Shown here one piece after another: positions 52,283 to 62,082 of a DNA stretch of 64,000 nt. The DNA lies in NCBI GenBank assembly GCA_964035575.1, contig OZ037918.1, positions 930,001 through 994,000 on the forward strand. The letters run 5' to 3'. This DNA is from Rhynchopus sp. YZ270_cl-10 (Eukaryota; Euglenozoa; Diplonemea; Diplonemida; Diplonemidae). Both the position numbers and the translations under genes were made by a program. Below the pieces are notes generated by a model. It did no database searches, had not been told where the DNA came from, and saw nothing but the letters and a program-made list of their open reading frames with translations. Position 1 is the first letter of the stretch. The number at the start of each line of letters is the position of its first letter.

Positions 52283-53386
52283 ATGGGCAAAGCACTGCTG
52301 TGTCTCGCGCTGTGCGCATCCTCCGCGGCTGCAGGCGGGATCCTGAACGGGAACTTTGAAAACGGGATGGCGCACTGGACTGGAAACGGTGTGTCGTTCG
52401 ACTTCCAGCCAACATTTGGCGACAACCCGACCGCACGCAACAGGGGTCAGCCCAGCAACCACGAGGGCGACTACTGGATTGGGACGTGGGAGAAGTACGA
52501 CGGGATCACCCCTGGGCAGAACCCTGGTGACGGCCGTGGCGACGACAAGACTGGGTTCGCTGTGAGCGACAACTTCATCCTTGACAAGCCGGTGCTGAAG
52601 TTCCTGATTGGCGGTGGCTGCAACCTTGCGCAGGTCGGGCTGTCTGTGCACCTTGTCTCGAACGACGCGAACATTGGCGCAAAGACAGGTAACTGCCACG
52701 AGACGATGACGTACAAATGGATCGACCTCACGGCCCACGTTGGGCAGGAGGTGTACGTGAAGCTGTACGACTTTGGAACTGGTGGATGGGGACACATCAA
52801 CGCTGACGACATCAAGACTGTGTGGGACGCACAGGAGACGTGCCCTGCGTCGGGTGTGGTCGTGTCTGTGGGAGGTGCCCCGGTTGCAGGCGTGCCCGTG
52901 TCGGCAGCGGCGCTGAACGAAGTGGTGGCGGGACCGGTCTTCAGCCTCTCGGTGCTGCCGCCCCCGATGCGCGACGGTGCGTTCCACTTTGCGAACAGCT
53001 TGGTGCCTGCCACAACCGACATCGAGCTGTCGTGCTGCGGCTCCGCGACCGCATGCGAGTTCTACGTTGTGTCGTACAACTGTGGCGACTGCGGGGCAAG
53101 CGACATGAACGGCGGTTTCCCCTCTGTGCTCCCGACTGCAGGCTTCGACGCAGGCAGCTGCTCTCCGTGGTTCACCGTGAACGGTGCCGGACCTGTGGCA
53201 CACCCGATGGTTGTGCACCACAAGCAGGTTGCTGCAGGCGACTCGGTGACCGTGACCACCACCAAGCAGTCCCTCTTCTTCGCAGTGTTTGGCGACAACA
53301 AGGCCCTCGGAGGGCCGTGGTGCAGGCGCGCAGCTGGCCCGGCTGTGGGCAACTCATGCCACGCACAGTGCGCTGACCTTCAGTAG
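52283..53386 (+). CDS. Secreted protein with levanase-associated (carbohydrate-binding-like) domain
   Basis: Single exon, 367 residues. The signal peptide is at about 1-17 (KALLCLALCASSAAA). Residues 20-185 match a beta-sandwich module seen next to GH32 levanase or fructanase domains and in bacterial secreted proteins: LNGNFENGMAHWTG, TARNRGQPSNHEGDYWIGTW, FLIGGGC and GGWGHINADDI are its hallmarks. No glycosidase catalytic domain is present. The C-terminal half (about 190-367) is Cys-rich, with paired cysteines (SCCGSATACEF, NCGDCG) that probably form disulphides, and resembles a second beta domain I cannot name. The role is probably sugar or surface binding outside the cell. The bacterial-like domain hints at old lateral transfer, but codon use matches the neighbouring genes. 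Confidence 0.75.
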   Translation: MGKALLCLALCASSAAAGGILNGNFENGMAHWTGNGVSFDFQPTFGDNPTARNRGQPSNHEGDYWIGTWEKYDGITPGQNPGDGRGDDKTGFAVSDNFILDKPVLKFLIGGGCNLAQVGLSVHLVSNDANIGAKTGNCHETMTYKWIDLTAHVGQEVYVKLYDFGTGGWGHINADDIKTVWDAQETCPASGVVVSVGGAPVAGVPVSAAALNEVVAGPVFSLSVLPPPMRDGAFHFANSLVPATTDIELSCCGSATACEFYVVSYNCGDCGASDMNGGFPSVLPTAGFDAGSCSPWFTVNGAGPVAHPMVVHHKQVAAGDSVTVTTTKQSLFFAVFGDNKALGGPWCRRAAGPAVGNSCHAQCADLQ

Positions 53387-54972
53387 GCAGCATCATACTT
53401 GAGAAGTGACCTATCGTTTTGTTGCACACCAACAAAACGACACAAATCAATTGTACACCATCTGTTTTTATTTTATTTTCTTTGCAAATTTCAACTTCTC
53501 TTTTCTCGATGCACTTGCAACATTTCTTTCTCTTTCGCCCTTCTTTCCCTCCCCCATTACACGAAAGCTATGTGATAGAAAGCCAGAACACTTAGATCGT
53601 TGAGGTACGGTTCATTTCGTTCCTTCTCCCAATCTTTTTTGCCTATTCAAAATCATATTTGAAGCCCTGGTCAGAGAGCCGTTGGCGAGGATACTGAGGT
53701 TCGGTCCACACACAGAGTCTTTCTTCACCCTACACATCCAACACGTTGTGTGCTTATGCACAGCTTCCGTGAAGCATAAGGGAACAACACGTAACACTGT
53801 TGTCACATACGCTTTAATCGGACGCGTACATGGAGCACCCCGCAAGCAGAAGCCACCACAGAAAAGTTCCTCGCCGCAAGGCAGGAATAATGGTAGCATT
53901 TTTTTTCTGTCGGTTCTGTAAGCGGGAATCATCATTTTTTTTCAATTTTTTGTTTTGTTTTGTGTTTCCTGCGGGGAATCCGCTAATTCACAGTTTCACT
54001 CTTCGAATACCAGATTGTTTTTTTTTTGTTTTGTTACTGTAATAATTCCTTTTCTGGGATTTTTACGATGGTTTTATTTTTAGTTCGACTTATCCACTAA
54101 CATCGGCACCAGCGATCTGTCAATTTTGAGCCTTTCTGGAACATCAATGACACGGTATGTTTTTGCCAGCACACAATGCACAGTTACAAATGCATGACAC
54201 GAAAAAAAAGGGGGAAAAAGGTGATAGTCGATCTACAAAAAAAGAAGCCTAGTCATTGCTTTTGTCTTTAACACAACCACATCCCCCTACCCGACCCCTC
54301 CATCCTCGAAGTTCATTGTCATCGGGCTTAAAAGGCTCGTCGTTGGATCCAGAGCTGCTTCTACCCGACGCGACGTGCTTGACGCTGGGCTTGCACCCAG
54401 CAAGGTCGTCGCCCTGCACTGTGCACGCGCCTGCTACTACGACTGAGACGGCACGCAACCCCACCCTACAAAGTATACAAAGTAACGCGCCCTTCCTCTC
54501 CAACCCCACGTCTACAAAACTATCAAGCAAAAATTAAACAGAGGCACAAAGCACTTTCAAAACATACAAAAAATATTTTTCAAACCCCACCCTAATCACA
54601 GTAGTTCTCCAAGGGACACACCAAAAAACCCTGCACCTCTTATTCTTCCCCACACAGATAACACCCCCCCATACACAAAAAAAAAACAAACCATCTTTTT
54701 TTCTTTTTTCTTTTTCGGCTCTTTTTCTCTCCGCATAACACCCCCTAAAAAAAAAAAAAAAACTAACTCAACTCTTTTTCGTTGCTTCCCCTCACCGAAA
54801 ACACAATGTTACATTAGTTTTTTCTCCGCCCCTTTTTTTTTTCTTTTTTTTTTTTTTTTCTTTTCTTTTTTTCATTGGACGAAACCAGCCTTTTTTTTTC
54901 TTCCCCTTCCCTCTCTTCTTCATCAATCTACAAAATAAGCTGACAAAAAATTTCTAACAAAAACATCATATA
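53387..54972. other. Long spacer, few features
   Basis: Mostly T- and A-runs. Two GC-richer patches with minus-strand open frames lie at 53612-53935 and 54249-54530; neither is supported as a gene. Long pyrimidine runs between about 54690 and 54920 precede the next gene. No module of the recurrent families is clear. Confidence 0.45.
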
Positions 54973-56929
54973 ATGTCTTCTCTCCTAACCCCTCCTGGGT
55001 CTTCTTTGGTCCCGTCTCCGAGACAAGGGATTAGACAGAATATTAAATTGGACCGGCAAGGGAGCCATCTGAACATGTCAGGTTCTGGTTCACGGAGTCC
55101 TCGGATGGGCTTTTCGTTAGGCAATCCCGCTACCCCACTGAAGAGCGAAGCATATCCAAATGCAGGTCCAAGATTTGGCACGCGACCGCGGAAGAACACT
55201 GGAGGACCCTCCTCCGCACCGTGGTTTCTCCGTCGCCAAGGGGTGCCTGGGGTTCTTATGGGGGTGTTCTTGCTGTGCTTTCTCTTCTGCATCGTGCTTG
55301 CTCTTGGTACTGTAGTCAAAACTGAGTCTGCGCAACAACAGTTTCCTTTACCGCCAAAGCGGAGTAGAGTGAATATAACGTCGCAACCTCAACCGCAGCC
55401 TGAGAGAAAAGAGGACAAGCCCTCACCTCCTCGGACGCAAAACACACGAAGGCAGAGGCAACGGAAGAAAGAACCGAGTGGGGATGAGATTGCACTGGCA
55501 AAGAGGGTCGCGGAGCTGGAGAACCGGCTGTTGGTGGCGAAGGGGGGGCAAGGGGGTGGGTCGTCATCGGGGAAGTCCGTGCAGGTAGCGACGACGGTGC
55601 CGGTGGTCATGACAGGTGTGCCCGAGACGGTGCCGCCAGGTCCCATCCCCGTGTTTGAAGAGTTTCAGGAGGTTCGTCTCCTGCATGACATAGTGTTCGG
55701 GTCAGTGGTAGTCGCAAAGAGGCTTGCGCGTGGTACGATCACGAAGCGGCGGAGTGCAACGGAGTGGGTCGTAAGGCTGCAGTCGGGGATGTTTGGAAAG
55801 TCGCCGGTGGTCGTTTCAGTTAAGGCGCATGTATGGATTTTTTTTAAGAAATGTCCGTGTGCTTTCTCTTTAGAAAGTATATGAAACTTCATTTAGAAAT
55901 GGGATCAGAACCCACCATTATCGGTATTTTTTTTTTGGCAATGTTCCCCCGTAGGGAAACGGTTGTTATATCACCACTACGACTCACTACCAACATCACA
56001 ACCCCACCCAATAGGAGCTCGAACGCGTCAAGCCAATCCCCACCCTCGTCCCCCGCGCGGTGCTGCGCGAGGCCAACGCGAAGGGCACCGGCAACATCGG
56101 CAACGTGCGCCTCGCTGTGCGCACCACCGATGCGCCTGCTGCTTCTTCCTCCTCCTCCTCCTCCGGCTCCGACGACTCCTCATCAGCAACCCCACCCAGA
56201 CGCAAGAAGCCCACCGTCGCCTCCGACCCCGACGCTTCCGACACAAAAGAAGACAAGGGTAAAGACACCACAGGGTCTTCCTCCGATGCACATCCCCCAA
56301 TACCACCCAAACACCACAAGACAGACTCTAAAGAGTCATTAAAGGAAGCGGAAGAAGGGTCATCTGCTTCTGGGAAAGAGAAGGGACACAAGGAGGAGGC
56401 TTCTTCTTCGGGGGGTGAAGGTGGGGCAAAAGGGAAGGGTGAACACAAGGCAGCGAAGGTTGAGGAGCAATCGATATCAGAGATACGCAAAGCGAAGGGT
56501 GATACGGAGGGCAGCTCCTCCGGGGGGTCTGGTGGGGTCAAGGTGAAAGGAGAAGGCAAAACAGCAACGGTTGAGGAAGAAGGGAGAGACGGGTCCTCGA
56601 TGTCCTCTGATGATTCTTCAGGGCAAGCGAAAAGGGGGAAGGAACCAAACGCAAAAAAGGGCGCTGAAGGAACAGCCGTTTCCACTGAGAAGACTTCACG
56701 CAAAAAGGGCACCTTAGATGGGACAAACAGCGCCGACTCTGACGCCTCGAAAGGCAGTGCTGAGGGAAGTGCAGATCATGTCTCCAAGACCAACACAAAG
56801 GGAATCGAAGAGGGAAAGCAGAGCGTTGACCGAAAGGTGAAAAAGAAGGAGGAGAAGAAGATGCAGAAGGCCTCCGAAACCTCTGATTCGCGTGAAGCTG
56901 GGGAAGGGTCTGGGTCGGACTCTGGGTAA
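54973..56929 (+). CDS. Single-pass membrane protein with long Ser/Lys/Glu-rich tail, two exons
   Basis: Exons 54973-55830 and 56015-56929, phase 0, give 590 residues. The first 90 residues are Ser/Pro/Gly/Arg-rich. One hydrophobic segment at about 93-115 (VLMGVFLLCFLFCIVLALG) suggests a type II or signal-anchored membrane protein. A short coil (EIALAKRVAELENRL) follows at about 176-190. A more ordered region (about 220-310) spans the splice junction: VFEEFQEVRLLHDIVFGSVV, then WVVRLQSG, then KAHELERVKPIPTLV. The final 260 residues are low-complexity Ser, Lys, Glu and Gly, likely disordered. I do not recognise the family. The intron was placed by an open frame on both sides and conventional sites (GTATGG, ATAG). 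Confidence 0.75.
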
Positions 56930-58102
56930 AAAAAAAAATAAAACTGTTGATGCTATATTTCGCGATTTTACTCCAAAAAGCACCGAAGGTGTTGGGGGTC
57001 TCCCCCCCAATATTACACCAAACGAGCTACGAAAATAGCGGGGGTAAGGAGTACGGAGGAAAAGAGGTAAGGATCACCATATTTATAATAAAAAAAATGG
57101 GGTGGGAATGCGGGGAATATATGGGTGAACTATCTTTTAGATGGCTCACCAGTTTTGCAGATTTGCGAACATAAATAAGCCGTTTTTTTTTTTCTTTTGT
57201 GGATTTCGGGAAATGGGGGGGTCAGATAGGTCTTTGTTTTCAGAATATGTGCACATATCCTTGTTCTTTTTTCCTCCTGATAGGGGTATAACACGCATGG
57301 GTTGGTTGGTGATGGTGGTTTCTTTAGAAATGCCGTCGGGCGTTTTTCAAAGCATTTTTTTGGGGGGTTTTTTTTGAGAAATTATTGTGGTGGGAAGCCT
57401 GCAGTGGCAGCCTTGATGTACATTAATAACCGATTGTCAAAAAAAAACTGAAAAACTACAAGGCAACATAATGTGTTTGTTTGCACATTAATAATAAATC
57501 AGCGAGAAAAAGGAGGGAGCGAAATAACGTTTTTTTTTTCTTTTCTTTTCATCCGGGGCTGGCATCGTACAGGGGGTCAGTCGAAGGTGCCTGCACCAAT
57601 ACTCTATCTTTTTTTAAGGTGCAAATCACAAGGTTCATCTTACAAACTTTTCTATCAAAGGTAAAAAAACCACGAAAAATGGATGAGGACTGCATGGTTG
57701 GGGATCCGGTCATTTGTACCAAGGGTACACTGTTCACGAGCGGGCTGTATTTCAAGTCAAGTTTTATTTTAAAAAAAACATCCATTTCATTTCCGCAAGC
57801 CTTTTCTCTCTTGGATAAGAGGCCAAAATAGCTGGTATTTCGGCAACGCAGGCAAAAAAAGAACTCCCCCCACTTTTTGTCTGGACAAATTCGTTGCAAT
57901 TAGAGGGGATGTGTTGAAAAACGCGGTTGTGTGGGGGTAGCTCCAGGAACGGAACATTGCCCGGCAGATGGTGTGTGTGTATGTGAACATGCCATCTGTA
58001 CACACCAAAAGTACGTTTCATTTCAAAAGAGCATATTCTTTTGGTTTCTTTTTTTTGTTGTCAACTCGCCTTCGAATTTCCCGAAAGGTGTGGCCTATGT
58101 GT

Positions 58103-58136
<34 letters not shown>

Positions 58137-59037
58137 CACGGTACGAACCCCAACCATGTGCATTTGGACAGAACGCAGATAACCTTTATATACCAAATAA
58201 GGTAGCAACTCGTCCTTTTGTTTGCATTGTACAAGTGGGTCAGTCGGAGGTGCCTGCATTAATAACTTCACTTTTGTTTTCGCACATTTTTTCTGACTGA
58301 GGTGGTCATTCTTACAAAAAAACAAAAAAAAAAAAAAAAACACTTACTATTTTAGTGCAATTTTTTCACCCCAAAAAACTGGCGGGAAAAGGCTTTTTCA
58401 AGAGTGGAGATCACACTCGGGTGACTTTTCGCTTTATCAATTTTTTCAGAAAATAAAAAACGGAGAAATAATGGGATAACTCTGGGATTGGTTGGGGGTG
58501 GGGGGAGGGGATAATGAACTTAAGCAAAAATTCTACATTTTTCTTTCTTCTTTTTTCCTTTTTTTTTTTTTTTCGCGTTGTGACGAGGACAAATTGGGTT
58601 GACAACAACAACGGCACACCCCCTCCCCCTGACACCTCTTTCTGCTTCTTTCCCCCTCTACAACCTTCCTTCACCCTATAGGGTCACCCAAGATGAAGTA
58701 AGCCAGCAATTCCTTTGCTTTTTTCCTTCTTCTTTTCATCTTGATGAAACACCACTGCATCCTTAGACATCGTACACACACGCTGATTTAATACGGCTAC
58801 TACTGCACCATACAAATTACACACAAAAAAGACTGCCCACATTTTATACCCTTTCAACCAAACTATCTTTTGCAGTTAACACCAAGCTAAAATGCTTTGG
58901 CAACAAAACAAAAGCCAAAATCAATACATGAGATAACCAAACCAAACCATTTTTTTCTGGTTTTTCAACACTTTTTTTCAACCTCCACCCTACCCAAAAA
59001 AAACACTAACACCAGCAAAAAAATCCCCCCCTTTAAT
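56930..59037. other. Gene-free spacer with modules and (GT)n
   Basis: No gene is supported. It contains module B (57548-57605 and 58208-58270), a module C remnant keeping AGGTG and CATCT (57617-57640), module A (57661-57762) and a (GT)n run at 58098-58138. TTTTGCAG at about 58870-58877 may be the acceptor for the next gene. Confidence 0.55.
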
Positions 59038-59901
59038 ATGTGGGACTGGCATATCGTACAGCAGATCTGTACTATCTTGAACACTGTCGCTGTTATTGCG
59101 CAGATCACCCAGCTCCTCAGGCGCCGCCAGCTGGGGTCTGTCTCGGCTATCAAGGATGTCGTCCTGCGCCTTACGGTGGTCCAGCTTGCATCCCAGCTGC
59201 TTCTGTGGATAGTCCGCAGACAGCGTTATGGGTTGGTTGACCAGAAGTTTAACGGAAGGATTTGCCCTTCAGTGGCGTGGGAATATCCTGTACAAGGTAC
59301 GCTAGACGCAACGTCGTACGTCAGCGTGCACCGGAACGGAGCCATGTGTACCGTCCGCACCGTCGCTATCGACCACTTCATCGCAGATGCCTCCCCTCCA
59401 CTGCATGGTCCACTGTTTAGTTTGTTGGATATCATTCGTGACGACTACATCGTCGCGTATGTGCATTTGGGTGTCCCGGTACGATGGGTTAAGGCGCAAG
59501 GAGTGCAGCTTACACCGAGGCAGATACAGGTTATGTGTGCAACGTTGTTGAGGTTGTTGCCAGAGGAGGAGGGGGAAGGAGAAGGGGAAGAGGAAGGGGA
59601 GGGGTTCCCGTTGTCTGCAATTTTTGTCACGTCGTTGGAACCGTTTGTCTTGGAAGTGGAGGTGCGTGATAGGAAGTGTTGGGGTGCGGATGCGAATGTG
59701 GAGGTAGGCGGTCTGCGTGCGGCGGTGGTGCACGCGATGCACTTTGTGCTGACTGCCTCTGAGGATGTGGCGGACACGGCAGCCCTGCGTGCGTCTGTCC
59801 CACACAACATCGTGGAGCTAGTTGCAGCACTGCAAGAACCCCACCCCCAACCTGCCTCACAGCTTGCAAAGAAATACCTAAGTTTTAATGAAGTGAGTTG
59901 A
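59038..59901 (+). CDS. Unrecognised protein with amphipathic N-terminus
   Basis: 287 residues from the ATG at 59038. The open frame extends further upstream, but that part is Asn/Lys/Phe spacer translation. A hydrophobic and basic N-terminal region (about 5-62) contains TILNTVAVIAQITQLLRRRQ and VVLRLTVVQLASQLLLWIV. These could be two membrane helices or amphipathic helices. Residues 75-200 look globular, with VAWEYPVQGTLDATSYVSV, VAIDHFIAD and IIRDDYIVAYVHLGVPVRWV. An acidic insertion, (EGEGEEEG), follows at about 180-195, then VEVRDRKCWGADANVEVGGL and a helical end. No known motif is evident. GC-rich codon use and the upstream GCAG support a real gene. Confidence 0.65.
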   Translation: MWDWHIVQQICTILNTVAVIAQITQLLRRRQLGSVSAIKDVVLRLTVVQLASQLLLWIVRRQRYGLVDQKFNGRICPSVAWEYPVQGTLDATSYVSVHRNGAMCTVRTVAIDHFIADASPPLHGPLFSLLDIIRDDYIVAYVHLGVPVRWVKAQGVQLTPRQIQVMCATLLRLLPEEEGEGEGEEEGEGFPLSAIFVTSLEPFVLEVEVRDRKCWGADANVEVGGLRAAVVHAMHFVLTASEDVADTAALRASVPHNIVELVAALQEPHPQPASQLAKKYLSFNEVS

Positions 59902-60091
59902 GGGGGCTCTCTGGGGGGGGAGGAGGAGGGAGGGGAGATATTCCCCGAATGCATTTTTCTCTTTTTTTTTTTTTTTGAAATTTCTGTGGATCCGCTTGAT
60001 CGGGGAGAGAGAAAAAAAAGCACAATTTTATCAAACACCACACACCCACACCACACACCTGCCACCCTAACTCCCAAAGGTCAATAACATT

Positions 60092-61654
60092 ATGCCTAAA
60101 AAAAAGAAATCGGGCAAACCTGCTGAGGAAGAGGTTGTTCAGGTATGCTTCTCCTTCCTTCCCTCCCCTTTTTTGTATGGGAAATACAATACAAAACAAA
60201 CAGAGTAGCAACCAAGCATGTCCTTAAATCGGGGAAAAATCAGGGATTTTCTGATTTTCAAATCGCAAAATTTTCTTATAGAAAAAAAAAATTTCGCGCT
60301 GCGCGCGAAATTTTTTCGCGCACAACTGGAGAAGATATTCTTTTTGCTGTTGTAGGGCCGCAGTGCGGATGGTCATATTTTTCTCTTCCCCCACCCCAGT
60401 GTCTTATCCAGGAATCCAGATTTCAAGGGGGTCAGCTTGTTTTGTTGACCAATATTATTTCCAGCACTGCTGACCAGGGAAGACATTGAGAACATAGGGA
60501 ACTGTATATAAAATGGCGCCGCAGGCGAAAAAAATTTAGGGCAGGGTGTAAAAATCTAGCTTTTTACACTACAGAGTCACCCAACAAACCCTTTTTGCGG
60601 AGCAAAAAAGGAAAAATGGCGCCGCAGGCAAAAAAAAAAATAGGGTACAGCCTGGGATTTCATGGTGCGGTCAGCAACCCAGTTCCCCAAGGAACTCCCG
60701 TGGTTCAACCACGTTTCTACCATTGCTCTTTTGACCCCCCCGGGCGCCCCCATTTCAAAAAGACACTGCCCCATATCCATACGAAAATTTTTTCACCTGC
60801 AAAAATAAAATTTTCCTATAAAATTTTCTTATAGAAAATCCCAAATCGCAAACCGGATTTAGAGGACAGCATGGTAGCAACAAACAAAAACAAAAACAAA
60901 AACACACTTTCAAACTCCCCTTTTTTTGTATCCTCCTCATTAACCCATTCAAAACCTTCCTCTCAAACAGTGCTGGTGTTACTATTGCAATAAGAGGTTC
61001 AACAGCGAGAGTCTGTTGATACAACACCAGAAGGACCGGCACTTCAAATGCCATGTGTGTTATCGGAAGCTGACCAGTGCAAATGGCATGAAGAGGCACT
61101 GCAGCATGCGGCACAACGTAGAGGTTGACGACGTGCCCCACGCAGTGGAGGGGCGGAACACTATGAACATTGAGATCTTTGGGATGCAGGGTGTGCCTGA
61201 GACGCTGCTCTCGGAGAAGGAAAAGCTCGCATTCCTCGGCCGCAGCAGCGAGGTGCCGGCGTCAATAGAAGCACCACCAGCAGTCTTCCCGCCACACCCC
61301 ATGATGATGCCGTTTCCGATGATGCACCACCACCACCACCACCACCATCATATGCAACATATGCACCAACACCACCACCAACACCCCGGCCAGCCAGTCG
61401 CACCCATTATTTTGCCCCCTGGGTTCCCACCGCCGCCTGGGTTGGAGCACCATCATCATCATCACCACCACCATCACCACCAGCAAGCACAACAACCAGC
61501 AACAACAGAACCCCCACGCTTTACAAACATGGTGTACCGACCGCCCAAGGGGACCGCAGCAGCGGGGGTCGTGCAACCCCCTCAGCCACCGCCTCAGTAC
61601 GTCGCTGCTCCGCCGGCTGCAGGGACCGAGGAAACGGATAGACCCCCATTGTGA
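60092..61654 (+). CDS. BuGZ/ZNF207-like zinc-finger protein, two exons
   Basis: Exons 60092-60142 and 60971-61654, phase 0, give 244 residues. The basic start MPKKKKSGKPAEEE leads into two C2H2 fingers: C20/C23 with H36/H41 (CWCYYCNKRF, IQHQKDRH) and C44/C47 with H60/H65 (FKCHVCYRKL). These match the N-terminal half of ZNF207/BuGZ almost position by position, including the following EVDDVPHAVEGR and IEIFGMQGVPE. BuGZ binds microtubules and Bub3 in animals and also acts in splicing. The rest is Pro/His-rich with two poly-His tracts (about 153-161 and 193-203), as low-complexity phase-separating tails of the family are. A GLEBS motif for Bub3 is not evident. The 828-base intron holds TE-derived repeats. 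Confidence 0.9.
60287..60317. repeat. Perfect GC-core hairpin in the BuGZ intron
   Basis: AAATTTCGCGC and its exact complement GCGCGAAATTT are separated by about five bases, followed by another TTTCGCGC. It sits in an intron segment with TTTTCTTATAGAAAA repeats on both sides (about 60270 and 60825). Confidence 0.5.
60583..60715 (-). repeat. Dispersed repeat shared with the 12.9-13.7 kb element
   Basis: Reverse complement of 13017-13155 with only a few differences. Marked by GGCGCCGCAGGC, GTGCGGTCAGCAACCCAGTT and CGTGGTTCAACCACG. Confidence 0.75.
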
Positions 61655-62082
61655 TGTACACAAAAAAAGGGGTTCCCGTCTATTGTCATGTAAAGCGTGG
61701 GTGTTGTGTGGCAACAGTGAACCCAAAGAGGGCAAGAATGGATACATTGTGTAGCGGGGTGTCCAAACGGATAGAGGTGTAGGGGCATCTTGTCTGATTG
61801 TGTAGTAGTGAGTAGAAGGTGGGAGGATCTCAGAAAAACCACAAAACACTTTTGGGTTTCAGTGGGGGTTGGGGGTGGTGGGAGGGAAGGAGGGGGAAAC
61901 GAGCGGTGAGGAGGCGATTAGACCTCCGGTATGATGTTTTTTTTCTCGTTTTTAGAAAACGTTACTTAAAAAAAAAAACGGTTGTTGTTTTCTCTGTATT
62001 TTCAAAAAAAACTGTTTTTTTTCTCCCCCTACCACCATGCAGGCTTGGGGGTTAGGTGCACAAAAGGGGGTATCTCTGTAAG
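61655..62082. other. Short spacer
   Basis: Between the BuGZ stop and the next start. It has a T-rich run and CATGCAG at about 62035-62041 that may be an acceptor. No module is seen. Confidence 0.4.

Noticed and set aside
53612-53935. Minus-strand frame with several cysteines
   Set aside because: It looked like a Cys-rich transposase tail, but the spacing fits no family I know and there is no neighbouring coding sequence.
54249-54530. Minus-strand frame of 93 codons
   Set aside because: GC-richer than its surroundings, but composition is low-complexity at the end, no domain is visible, and it would be the only intact minus-strand gene.
58098-58138. (GT)n run as a regulatory Z-DNA site
   Set aside because: A plain microsatellite; nothing nearby supports a role.
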